Source: Euryarchaeota archaeon UBA88 (lineage in GTDB: Archaea; Thermoplasmatota; Poseidoniia; Poseidoniales; Poseidoniaceae). Taken from it: DNA of 27,827 nucleotides. This document shows, one piece after another, positions 14,380 to 21,410 of the stretch. Location: NCBI GenBank assembly GCA_002499545.1, contig DAME01000023.1, positions 1-27,827 on the forward strand. Direction: 5' to 3'. The notes under the pieces are model-generated. The model was not told the origin of the DNA, did no database searches, and worked only from the letters and a program-made list of their open reading frames with translations. The position numbers and the translations under genes were made by a program. The stretch's first letter is position 1. Each line of letters begins with the position of its first letter.

Positions 14380-15524
14380 TCTTCGTTCACCTCAAAATTC
14401 ATTGATGCAGAATTAATGCAATATCGCTGACCACCAAATCGCGTGGGGCCATCGTTGAAAATATGGCCGAGATGTGCGTCGCATCGTTCACAACGAACTT
14501 CCGTTCTGACCATGCCGTGTGTAAAATCTTGAATTCGATTAATTCCGGCATCAGGGTGTTCAGAATGGAATGATGGCCATCCACACCCCGAATCAAACTT
14601 CATTTCTGATGTGAACAGTAGATGATCGCAACAGATACATCGATACTCACCTGCTCGTTTCTCGTCCCAATACAGACCGGTGAATGCTTGCTCTGTACCA
14701 CTCTGGCGAGTGACGTAGTACTGTTGATTTGTCAACCGTTCACGATATTCATCGTCCTTGTGAATTCGCTCTATTGAGAGAGCATGTTCAAGTACAACTT
14801 CCCACGAGTTTTGGTATTCAATGGGGTCAATTTCTCCGATTGCATGAAAGGCCAAAACCCTCTCAATATCGGAGCCGCTTTTGCCCGAACTACGACCGTC
14901 TTCGTCTGGATTGTATGATGTAATTGTGTTTCCAAATATTTCTGTAAAATCGAGCTCCAATTGAGCGATCGACTCTTGTGCATCGCGTAAGATATCGGTT
15001 TTATCGCCATCAATGTAGGGTAGCTCGAATTGAATTTTTTCGCTGTCCCAGTTTCCAACGGCAAAGGCGTGTTCTAGCGACGTGTAAAATTCAGGTCGAC
15101 AATCGGGATAAATAGCGTGGTCACCAGAATGTACACCTAGGCTGATTTTCACGTCAACTCCTTCTCGTTCTGCAATTGAAAGGGCGTAGCCATACAGAAT
15201 TGATGAGAAAATGGCGTTTCGGTTCGGTACTACTGTTGCTTTCATCTGTTGTTCTTCGTAGTGACCCTCTGGCACATCTGCGCCTCCTTTCAATAGGTTA
15301 CTTTCGAACAACTCCATTGCACTGGTTAAGTCAACTACTCTGTGCTCGACTTCGATTCCATTGCGAGCAAGGTATGCAATATTGGCCTGTGCTTTTTGGA
15401 CCTCAACACTGTGCTTTTGACCATAGATGAATGAAATACAACTAACAGAATATCCGTCTGCAAGCAACCGCATTAACAGGGCAGTTGAGTCCATTCCACC
15501 AGATAACGACATTGCGGCGCGCAT
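14376..15524 (-). CDS. queC: QueC-MsrB fusion: 7-cyano-7-deazaguanine synthase with methionine sulfoxide reductase B domain
   Basis: 382 residues in one frame. Residues 1-240 are QueC, which makes preQ0 from 7-carboxy-7-deazaguanine with ATP and ammonia: PP-loop S-G-G-M-D-S at 8-13, V-V-P-N-R-N-A at 98-104, Y-P-D-C-R-P-E-F at 139-146. The C-terminal region that holds four zinc cysteines in other QueC proteins aligns well, but they are Ser203, Ser213, Ser216 and Asp219. Residues about 258-380 are a full MsrB: L-T-x-x-Q-Y, G-T-E-x-A-F-T-G, zinc pairs C296/C299 and C345/C348, G-C-G-W-P-S-F, and the catalytic Cys369 in R-Y-C-I-N-S-A-S. The ATG at 15524 shares its A with the queE stop; a TTG lies one codon upstream. 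Fusion and ligand loss are read directly; the joint function is unknown. Confidence 0.93.
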   Translation of the reverse strand: MRAAMSLSGGMDSTALLMRLLADGYSVSCISFIYGQKHSVEVQKAQANIAYLARNGIEVEHRVVDLTSAMELFESNLLKGGADVPEGHYEEQQMKATVVPNRNAIFSSILYGYALSIAEREGVDVKISLGVHSGDHAIYPDCRPEFYTSLEHAFAVGNWDSEKIQFELPYIDGDKTDILRDAQESIAQLELDFTEIFGNTITSYNPDEDGRSSGKSGSDIERVLAFHAIGEIDPIEYQNSWEVVLEHALSIERIHKDDEYRERLTNQQYYVTRQSGTEQAFTGLYWDEKRAGEYRCICCDHLLFTSEMKFDSGCGWPSFHSEHPDAGINRIQDFTHGMVRTEVRCERCDAHLGHIFNDGPTRFGGQRYCINSASMNFEVNEE

Positions 15525-16180
15525 CAATCAATCCCCATCCATTTGTGTGTCTGGAGGCTTAACCTCCAAGGAGGATTGTTTTTCACAACCTCTTCTGTCA
15601 TGGTAAAATTCCTACCGTTCCATTCAACAGATTCGGTATCCAAATAGCATGGTTGTAGAAACAAGTGAGTGAATCCACCTACAAGTTCGTCGTACAGTTT
15701 CAAATCTTGGCCTACATAGACACACTTCAATTCATCTCCAGTGGTTTGACGAATCTTTACACCAGGATACATTTGATCTTTCGGTGAAATACAGATCCAA
15801 TCCAATAGCCCCTCTGGAATTTCGATTGTCCCGTTCGATTCGCACGCGAGTGTGTATCCGCGAGACTTCAACAGCCGATGCAGTGGCCACAAATCGTTGA
15901 GCATGGGTTCACCGCCGGTGAATATGATTCGTTTTGACGGATACTTCATGACTTCACCGAGAATCTCAACCGATGACATCATGTCGAATTGTTCAAAATC
16001 AGTATCGCACCACTCGCATTGGAGATTACATTTACCAAATCGAATAAACACGTGCGGGATTCCAGCATGCGCTCCTTCACCCTGAACCGAATAGAAGATT
16101 TCGACAATACGGTACTCTGACGCGAGATCCGTTGCACGGTCGACTGGATGGTCGCCTGAAATTTCGCACTGCTCCAACAT
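15524..16180 (-). CDS. queE: 7-carboxy-7-deazaguanine synthase QueE (radical SAM)
   Basis: 218 residues. Radical SAM enzyme that contracts 6-carboxytetrahydropterin to 7-carboxy-7-deazaguanine. The 4Fe-4S cluster motif is C-N-L-Q-C-E-W-C (CX3CX2C, Cys51, 55 and 58 from the chosen start). The N-terminal F-Y-S-V-Q-G-E-G-A-H-A-G and the F-T-G-G-E-P-M-L SAM-binding segment are typical. GAGGG sits 6 nt before the ATG at 16180; the ATG at 16186 is in frame but directly touches it, so the longer 220-aa form is less likely. It follows folE after a few bp and overlaps queC at its stop codon. Confidence 0.95.
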   Translation of the reverse strand: MLEQCEISGDHPVDRATDLASEYRIVEIFYSVQGEGAHAGIPHVFIRFGKCNLQCEWCDTDFEQFDMMSSVEILGEVMKYPSKRIIFTGGEPMLNDLWPLHRLLKSRGYTLACESNGTIEIPEGLLDWICISPKDQMYPGVKIRQTTGDELKCVYVGQDLKLYDELVGGFTHLFLQPCYLDTESVEWNGRNFTMTEEVVKNNPPWRLSLQTHKWMGID

Positions 16181-16189
16181 AGCCATCCC

Positions 16190-16762
16190 TCACAATGGTC
16201 GAGATTGTATCAGTTGCATCAATTCCTGACGTGCTTCAGCGCGTTCAAAGAACACACCGTTCATAGCAGAAGTCGTCATCACAGCATTTTGTTTACGAAC
16301 GCCTCTGCAACGCATACAACCGTGCGAAGCTTCCATAATTACTGCTGAACCGAGAGGCTTGAGGTATTGTTCAAGGTCATCAGCGATTGACTTGGTTATT
16401 CGCTCCTGATTCTGCAGCCTGTGTGCATGTGCATCGACGAGGCGTGCGAGTTTACTGATACCAACGATGCGTTCTACCGGGATGTATGCAATGTGTGCGC
16501 GTCCGGAAAAGGGCTGCAAATGGTGTTCACAGGTAGAATGGAATTCAATGTCTCGAAGTAAAACAATTCCGTCATACCCCTCTCCGTTGAATGTTGAATC
16601 AAGCAATTCACCGATATCGACTGAATAACCGGAAAATATTTCTTCCCAGGAATCAATGACTCGCTCTGGCGTCTTCATCAACCCTTCGCGAGTAGCATCA
16701 CCTTCAAGATATTCAAGCAGTTTTTGAACTGCGTTCATCGCTTCAGATTTCGTTACCACCAT
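16190..16762 (-). CDS. folE: GTP cyclohydrolase I (FolE type)
   Basis: 190 residues. Converts GTP to 7,8-dihydroneopterin triphosphate, the entry step for preQ0 (and folate-type pterins). The zinc ligands are visible: Cys78 and His81 in T-C-E-H-H, and Cys149 in S-H-G-C-M. P-F-S-G-R-A-H-I-A-Y-I-P and the family's R-x-Q-x-Q-E-R-I-T (here R-L-Q-N-Q-E-R-I-T) are also present. The frame is open to 16834, but those 24 codons overlap the upstream RHH gene in another frame. The ATG at 16762, one base after the RHH stop, gives the usual length. This is the classical FolE; many euryarchaea instead use the MptA/GCH-IB type, so a bacterial origin is possible. Confidence 0.95.
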   Translation of the reverse strand: MVVTKSEAMNAVQKLLEYLEGDATREGLMKTPERVIDSWEEIFSGYSVDIGELLDSTFNGEGYDGIVLLRDIEFHSTCEHHLQPFSGRAHIAYIPVERIVGISKLARLVDAHAHRLQNQERITKSIADDLEQYLKPLGSAVIMEASHGCMRCRGVRKQNAVMTTSAMNGVFFERAEARQELMQLIQSRPL

Positions 16763-16763
16763 T

Positions 16764-16925
16764 TCACCGTCCGTGCCTGGCATCGATTTCATCCAACTGG
16801 TCGAGCAATTTTCGGCAAGCCGTTCGGACCGCATCCGCTAAACTTACGAATTTATGCTCATCACCTACGTGCTTCCGCAAGTCGTCCACCAGTTCTGCTG
16901 GCATATCGAGCGATACTTTGGGCAT
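16764..16925 (-). CDS. Small ribbon-helix-helix (CopG/Arc-type) DNA-binding protein
   Basis: 53 residues. It opens with the beta strand P-K-V-S-L-D-M-P, followed by E-L-V-D-D-L-R-K-H-V, the turn, then S-L-A-D-A-V-R-T-A-C-R-K-L-L-D-Q-L. This is the strand-helix-helix layout of RHH repressors, with the alternating K/S/D strand that would read DNA. A good ribosome-binding site (AGGAGTG) lies 5 nt before the ATG. The stop is one base before the folE start, so it leads the folE-queE-queC-queD operon. The upstream region holds a tandem AGTATTA repeat, a plausible target. Regulation of preQ0 synthesis is inferred from position only. Confidence 0.8.
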   Translation of the reverse strand: MPKVSLDMPAELVDDLRKHVGDEHKFVSLADAVRTACRKLLDQLDEIDARHGR

Positions 16926-16963
16926 AGACACTCCTAAAAACACCTCTTTATCAATATTCGTAT

Positions 16964-16981
16964 AGTATTACTGGAGTATTA
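16964..16981. promoter_or_regulatory. Tandem AGTATTA repeats, candidate RHH operator
   Basis: Two identical heptamers, at 16964-16970 and 16975-16981, repeat with an 11-bp period, so they face the same side of the helix. They overlap an AT-rich, TATA-like stretch (minus-strand TACTATAC) about 35 nt upstream of the RHH start. Binding there would block the promoter. The region is shared with the divergent aminotransferase gene. Confidence 0.4.
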
Positions 16982-17059
16982 TCTATCAGTTCAAGAAACA
17001 CTTCAATCCAGTGTATTTGAGGCGAATGTTCAAAGAACCCCTTCCACAACAACAGATTG

Positions 17060-18556
17060 ATGTCTCAGTCAACTGAACAGGCGATGGCCACTTTGCACCA
17101 TTTGCGATCCCTCAGCAGTGGCGTGGATACTGTTGGTTTAAGCGACGAAGTTATCGCAAAATTCTGCGGTATGAACTCCCATCTTGTTTCTGCTATTGAG
17201 CAAGCAATGCTGCGATATAACGAACTGACAGAAGAATTTGGCGCCGATGCCATGAAGCACACGGAATCAGACATGTCAGAATGGCTTCAATCCGATTACA
17301 TTAATTTCTATGCACCTGCCACTGTTAATCCTTACATTGCACTCGCTGCTCAAGGGCCATGGATTGTCACAGTCCACGGTGCAGTGCTGCACGACAATGG
17401 CGGATACGGTATGCTTGGGAGTGGTCACGGACCCTCCGACGTTATCGGTTCGATGTCGAAAAACGTCGTCATGGCGAATATTATGACGCCCTCTTTCAGT
17501 CAAAAAAGGCTCGCAAAGCGGCTGCAAAAGGAGCTCGGATATTCGAGAGGCTCATGCCCGTTCACCAAATTCATCTGCATGAACAGTGGGTCTGAATCGG
17601 TCACTGTGAGCCTACGTATAGCAGACGTTAATGCGCAAAAACATACAGGCCCCGGCGGTCGTCACGAAGGGAAACCAATCAAGTTGATGGCAGTAGAACG
17701 CGCATTCCACGGTAGGACCGACCGGCCTGCACAAATTTCGCATTCGTGCATGTCGGCGTACGAAAAGAATCTTGCTACCTTTCAAAATCGAGATAATCTG
17801 ATCTTGGTGCCTGCTAACAACGTTTCCGCTTTGGAGTCCGCATTCCAGAAAGCTGAAGATGAAGGATACTTCATCGAACTTATGGCTATTGAACCGGTTC
17901 AAGGCGAAGGAAATCCGGGTTCTTGCATTGAACGTTCGTTTTACGATGCTGCTCGAAAACTCACTTTGGAACATGGCTCAATGCTACTTGTCGATTCTAT
18001 TCAAGCAGGCATACGTGGACAAGGTTGTCTCTCAATTATTGACTATGAAGGATTCCAAGATGCTGAATGCCCTGACTTGGAAACATGGTCGAAGGCCCTG
18101 AATGCAGGTCAATATCCGCTATCAGTTCTTGGACTCAACGATCGTGCATCAGAAAATTATGTTGTTGGAATATACGGGAACACCATGACGACCAATCCAC
18201 GCGCTCTGGAAACTGCTTGCACCGTTTTGGAAAATATTACTCCCGAACTGCGCCAAAATATTCGAGACAGAGGCGATGAATTCGTAGAAAAGCTCGTCGA
18301 ATTATCACATGAATTTCCAGAGGTCATCACCAAAGTTCAGGGGACTGGTCTGTTGTTAAGTGCGGAGCTGGAACCCACAAAATACCCAGTTATCGGGTTT
18401 GATGCTGTTGAAACGTGGTGCAGAAAGAATGGCCTCGGAGTCATTCATGGAGGATTAAATGCACTCCGATTCACGCCGCATTTCGGCATTACTTCTGAAG
18501 AAATTGATTTAATCATCGATATTGTTCGAGCATCCTTCATTGAATTTTCTTCGTAA
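17060..18556 (+). CDS. Class III (acetylornithine/GABA-type) PLP aminotransferase
   Basis: 498 residues; fold-type I, class III aminotransferase. The PLP-binding Lys is Lys345 in W-S-K-A-L-N-A-G-Q-Y-P-L-S. N-S-G-S-E-S-V near 175 binds cofactor phosphate. A-F-H-G-R-T-D follows, I-E-P-V-Q-G-E-G lies near 275, and L-L-V-D-S-I-Q-A-G-I-R-G carries the Asp that pairs with the pyridine nitrogen; the usual D-E-V-Q-T-G is D-S-I-Q-A-G here. It is about 60-80 residues longer than typical members, mostly N-terminal. Substrate cannot be assigned: candidates include lysine, ornithine, GABA or taurine-type amines. The ATG at 17060 is preferred over the TTG one codon earlier. The stop abuts the stop of the ABC permease. 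Confidence 0.88.
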   Translation: MSQSTEQAMATLHHLRSLSSGVDTVGLSDEVIAKFCGMNSHLVSAIEQAMLRYNELTEEFGADAMKHTESDMSEWLQSDYINFYAPATVNPYIALAAQGPWIVTVHGAVLHDNGGYGMLGSGHGPSDVIGSMSKNVVMANIMTPSFSQKRLAKRLQKELGYSRGSCPFTKFICMNSGSESVTVSLRIADVNAQKHTGPGGRHEGKPIKLMAVERAFHGRTDRPAQISHSCMSAYEKNLATFQNRDNLILVPANNVSALESAFQKAEDEGYFIELMAIEPVQGEGNPGSCIERSFYDAARKLTLEHGSMLLVDSIQAGIRGQGCLSIIDYEGFQDAECPDLETWSKALNAGQYPLSVLGLNDRASENYVVGIYGNTMTTNPRALETACTVLENITPELRQNIRDRGDEFVEKLVELSHEFPEVITKVQGTGLLLSAELEPTKYPVIGFDAVETWCRKNGLGVIHGGLNALRFTPHFGITSEEIDLIIDIVRASFIEFSS

Positions 18557-19780
18557 TCACGATAATGAAGTCACGATGTCTTCACGGTTGAATTGCTTTG
18601 AAGCATAGTACGCTGCAAGTCCCGCATACACCATTGAAGAAACAAACCAAATAATGACGTGCTCGGTGATAATTCTGTTCATCAGCAATTCGCGTAACGC
18701 AAGAAGGACATTCACCACTGGGATGGCAAACCAAAATCCTTCAATCCCATCAAGGTTAATGACCTGAGTAAACAATGCCGGGAACAAGATGAGCATGAGT
18801 GCTGGTGCCAATATCGAACCTGCTTCTTTGACGCTGTGTGAGCGCATTGCAAGAGCTAATTCAAAGGCCACGACCATAACAGCAAAGAGCATAATTGAGA
18901 TCACAATCAGTCCAATGGACAAGATTGACAATTGAGGAAGACCGATTACGCTTGATGAAGCCAAATATCCAATGGCAAATAATAATCCACAAATCTGCAG
19001 TAAAACCCCTACACCGGTGATGGCAGCTACAGCAAGCCATTTTCCGAACAGTAACTCCATTCTCGTACACGGTAGGCAAAGCAGCGCCTCGAGGGTTCCG
19101 CGTTCACGCTCACCAGCAGTCATATCAATCGAAGGTTGTATTGCACTGGAATAGGTCCATATTGCCAAAACCAGCGGAATGAAGAGTGACAGAACCATTC
19201 CAGCTTGTTCACCCGATGTTGCCACATCGCCTTGTGCAATATCTCCATCCCAGCGCAATGGATTTAGCGTTGAATTCACTTCAAGCCCTCCTTCTTCAAT
19301 GAGGGTTTCAACCTCATGTACCTCCCATTCATTCAGCACAGCCAGTACTCTGTTTCGCAGTTCATTTGAACGCTCAGAAGTTGAAAGATGTAAAATTGCA
19401 TACTTCCAGTGATCTTCGACACGTTCAATCCGTACAATCCCGTCAATGGAATTGTTTCGAACACGCTCCAAATCATCGCCTGCAATAGATAACTGTTCGA
19501 CTTCTGGTAGAGGTTCAACAACAAAATCAATTCCATTCATCGAAAGATTTTCAGCTAAATTTACAGGCAACGAGTTCGATTGAATCACCGCATTGAGTTC
19601 CATTGCATCCAATTCTGCTGCCTCTGATTCCAATAACAACGGGAAGATGATAAACAGCAAGGGGAACATCAACAGCGGAATGACAATAATTGCAAGAATT
19701 GTCCTCCAATCTCTGGAAAACTCTACGATTTCTTTCTTTGCGATTGCACGAACTCGTGCAGACTTGCCCTTACTACTCAC
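18557..19780 (-). CDS. ABC-2 type transporter permease (NatB-like)
   Basis: 407 residues. One N-terminal transmembrane helix (L-A-I-I-V-I-P-L-L-M-F-P-L-L-F) is followed by an extracytoplasmic domain of about 150 residues and then six more helices, the layout of NatB-like ABC-2 permeases. The diagnostic E-R-E-R-G-T-L-E-A-L-L-C-L-P motif is present after the second helix. It works with the ATPase encoded just upstream, exporting an unknown substrate (sodium and small drugs are exported by relatives). The open frame extends to 19915, inside the ATPase gene. I take the GTG at 19780, which overlaps the ATPase stop and has GGTGA 6 nt upstream; another GTG is at 19789. Confidence 0.87.
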   Translation of the reverse strand: MSSKGKSARVRAIAKKEIVEFSRDWRTILAIIVIPLLMFPLLFIIFPLLLESEAAELDAMELNAVIQSNSLPVNLAENLSMNGIDFVVEPLPEVEQLSIAGDDLERVRNNSIDGIVRIERVEDHWKYAILHLSTSERSNELRNRVLAVLNEWEVHEVETLIEEGGLEVNSTLNPLRWDGDIAQGDVATSGEQAGMVLSLFIPLVLAIWTYSSAIQPSIDMTAGERERGTLEALLCLPCTRMELLFGKWLAVAAITGVGVLLQICGLLFAIGYLASSSVIGLPQLSILSIGLIVISIMLFAVMVVAFELALAMRSHSVKEAGSILAPALMLILFPALFTQVINLDGIEGFWFAIPVVNVLLALRELLMNRIITEHVIIWFVSSMVYAGLAAYYASKQFNREDIVTSLS

Positions 19781-20606
19781 TTTCTTCACCGCCCAGTATT
19801 GAGGAAGGAATACGTGGCGTAAACAAGCTACGCCACCATTTGCTGAAAGTACTCTCTCGATCCTCATCTTCTTTGCGAGTGCGCGCTTGGTCTTGAGTGA
19901 GCGAAACATATGCATCTTCTAATGAATGGGTTGTCGTGGATTCAAGCAGTTTACTTGGCGAGCCATCAGCCCGCAATTCGCCGTTATGAATGATCACGAT
20001 TCGGTCACACACCTGTTCTGCTTCAGATAAATGGTGTGTAGAGTATATCACAGTCCCACCTTCATCTCGTAGTTGTCGAACAAGTGCACGAACGGTTCTC
20101 GCACTGGTGATGTCAAGGCCTGCTGTCGGCTCATCCAAGAGAAGTATACTCGGTCCGTGGGCCAGTGCTCGCAAAAGAGCCGTTTTCTGCTTCATTCCGC
20201 GAGAGAACCCCTTTGTATGCCGTCCGAGGTGGTCTTTCATGTCGAGGTGGTCAGCAAATTTCTCCGTACGGGCCCATGATGTTGCGTCCAAAACCCCGTG
20301 CATTCTGCTGTGATAGCGGATGTTTTCCCATGCAGTCAAGCGAGAATAGAGTCCGGTTGATTCGGGTACAACGCCCAGTTCATGACGCATGGACGATACT
20401 GGTTGACCGTTGCTTAACTGAACAGAACCAGCTGTTGGATTGTAGACGCCAGCCATCAGTCGTAAAAGCGTAGTTTTTCCAGCACCGTTGCTTCCAACCA
20501 GCCCAACAATTTCACCTGAATTGATGTCCAAGTCAATAGGCTTCAATGCTTGAATGTCGCCAAATTTTTTGCTGACACCCTTGAGTGAAAGAAGTGTCTT
20601 CACCAT
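19773..20606 (-). CDS. ABC transporter ATP-binding protein (NatA-like)
   Basis: 277 residues. Walker A is G-S-N-G-A-G-K-T-T near 38-46, a Q-loop-equivalent segment is G-V-V-P-E-S, the ABC signature is F-S-R-G-M-K-Q-K, Walker B is S-I-L-L-L-D-E-P-T-A-G-L-D, and the H-loop His is in S-T-H-H-L-S-E-A-E. The signature form is usual for ABC-2 (NatA/CcmA) ATPases. The last 40 residues form a charged extension ending in G-G-E-E-S-E. GAGGG precedes the ATG. The 3' end overlaps the permease start, so the two make one exporter. Confidence 0.94.
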   Translation of the reverse strand: MVKTLLSLKGVSKKFGDIQALKPIDLDINSGEIVGLVGSNGAGKTTLLRLMAGVYNPTAGSVQLSNGQPVSSMRHELGVVPESTGLYSRLTAWENIRYHSRMHGVLDATSWARTEKFADHLDMKDHLGRHTKGFSRGMKQKTALLRALAHGPSILLLDEPTAGLDITSARTVRALVRQLRDEGGTVIYSTHHLSEAEQVCDRIVIIHNGELRADGSPSKLLESTTTHSLEDAYVSLTQDQARTRKEDEDRESTFSKWWRSLFTPRIPSSILGGEESE

Positions 20607-20615
20607 AGTTAACCC

Positions 20616-20921
20616 TCACGAAGCACGGCCATCTTCTATTGCCTTGTCCAATCCTGGGTGCTTTTCTTCCAGCTTGCAAGCACGAGAAAGTTGTTGTTTC
20701 AATTCAGAGAATATTTCGTTTTGAGGTACGCCCATCTCGACCAGATTACCAATCATGTCAAATGCGCCTTGAATTGCTCCAGCATCCAGATACGCATCGT
20801 TTGAAATTTTTCTTTTTTGGCGTAATATTTCGAGACGATTCGCGAGAAATTCGACTTCATTACGAATTCTTGGACCGTCGACGTGGGAAAGAGCAATCAA
20901 GTTATCTACGCATGTCCGCAT
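20616..20921 (-). CDS. Small helical cytosolic protein, unknown
   Basis: 101 residues, largely helical with heptad-like stretches (N-E-V-E-F-L-A-N-R-L-E-I-L-R-Q-K-R-K and S-E-L-K-Q-Q-L-S-R-A). No signal, membrane segment or metal motif. I do not recognise a family. It ends 9 bp before the ABC ATPase and starts 51 bp after the epimerase stop, so it probably begins its own transcript or links to the exporter. The minus-strand ATCATATCAC at about 20946-20955, 25-34 nt before the ATG, could be its TATA box. Confidence 0.65.
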   Translation of the reverse strand: MRTCVDNLIALSHVDGPRIRNEVEFLANRLEILRQKRKISNDAYLDAGAIQGAFDMIGNLVEMGVPQNEIFSELKQQLSRACKLEEKHPGLDKAIEDGRAS

Positions 20922-20972
20922 AGTGAATGTTCGGTGAAGGAGTGATATGATGCTTACCCTCGTATTGGATGG

Positions 20973-21401
20973 TTATTCATACTGCGTTAATTCCACAAGA
21001 ACACCACCTGTAGATTTTGGGTGCACGAATGCAATAGATTTGCCCCCTGCACCTATTCTTGGTTCGTCATCAATCATCTGAATGCCGTTGCCCACAAGGT
21101 GAGATATCAGTTCAGCCAAATTTCCAACTCGAAAGCATATCTGTTGGACACCAGGACCTCTTTTCGCAAGGAATTTCCCTATTGGAGTGTCTTCACCGGT
21201 AGGTTCGAGTAATTCGATTTTCGGTATGTGGTTGGTCTCTTGTTTTTGGGTGCTAAAGAACCGTGTCGTGACACCTTGATCTTTGACAAGTTCATCTCCT
21301 CGACCTTGGCCTAATCCTAAGAGTCGCCAGAAGTGACTAGCAGCATCTAAATCTGCAGTGGCAATTCCAATGTGGTCGACGCTGATCGGTCCAAATTTCA
21401 T
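20973..21401 (-). CDS. mce: Methylmalonyl-CoA epimerase
   Basis: 142 residues; glyoxalase/VOC fold, interconverts (2R)- and (2S)-methylmalonyl-CoA. The first metal ligand is His10 in V-D-H-I-G-I-A. P-K-I-E-L-L-E-P follows, and the last ligand is the Glu of G-V-L-V-E-L-T. The usual G-x-G-L-H-H-I-A segment reads G-P-G-V-Q-Q-I-C, so Gln stands where a His ligand is expected. GAGGTGA precedes the ATG and overlaps the mutase stop region; the genes are 9 bp apart. Together they form the methylmalonyl-CoA part of propionate or odd-chain/branched-chain catabolism, or its reverse. Confidence 0.92.
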   Translation of the reverse strand: MKFGPISVDHIGIATADLDAASHFWRLLGLGQGRGDELVKDQGVTTRFFSTQKQETNHIPKIELLEPTGEDTPIGKFLAKRGPGVQQICFRVGNLAELISHLVGNGIQMIDDEPRIGAGGKSIAFVHPKSTGGVLVELTQYE

Positions 21402-21410
21402 ACAATCACC

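Noticed and set aside
16190..16834. Longer FolE with 24 extra N-terminal residues
   Set aside because: The added part overlaps the RHH gene in another frame and lacks FolE likeness; the ATG at 16762 gives the family length.
16998..17014. ACACT/AGTGT inverted repeat before the aminotransferase
   Set aside because: Five-bp arms are easily found by chance in AT-rich gaps, and nothing else supports it.
19773..20606. ABC signature F-S-R-G-M-K-Q-K as an unusual motif
   Set aside because: This form is common among ABC-2/NatA ATPases.
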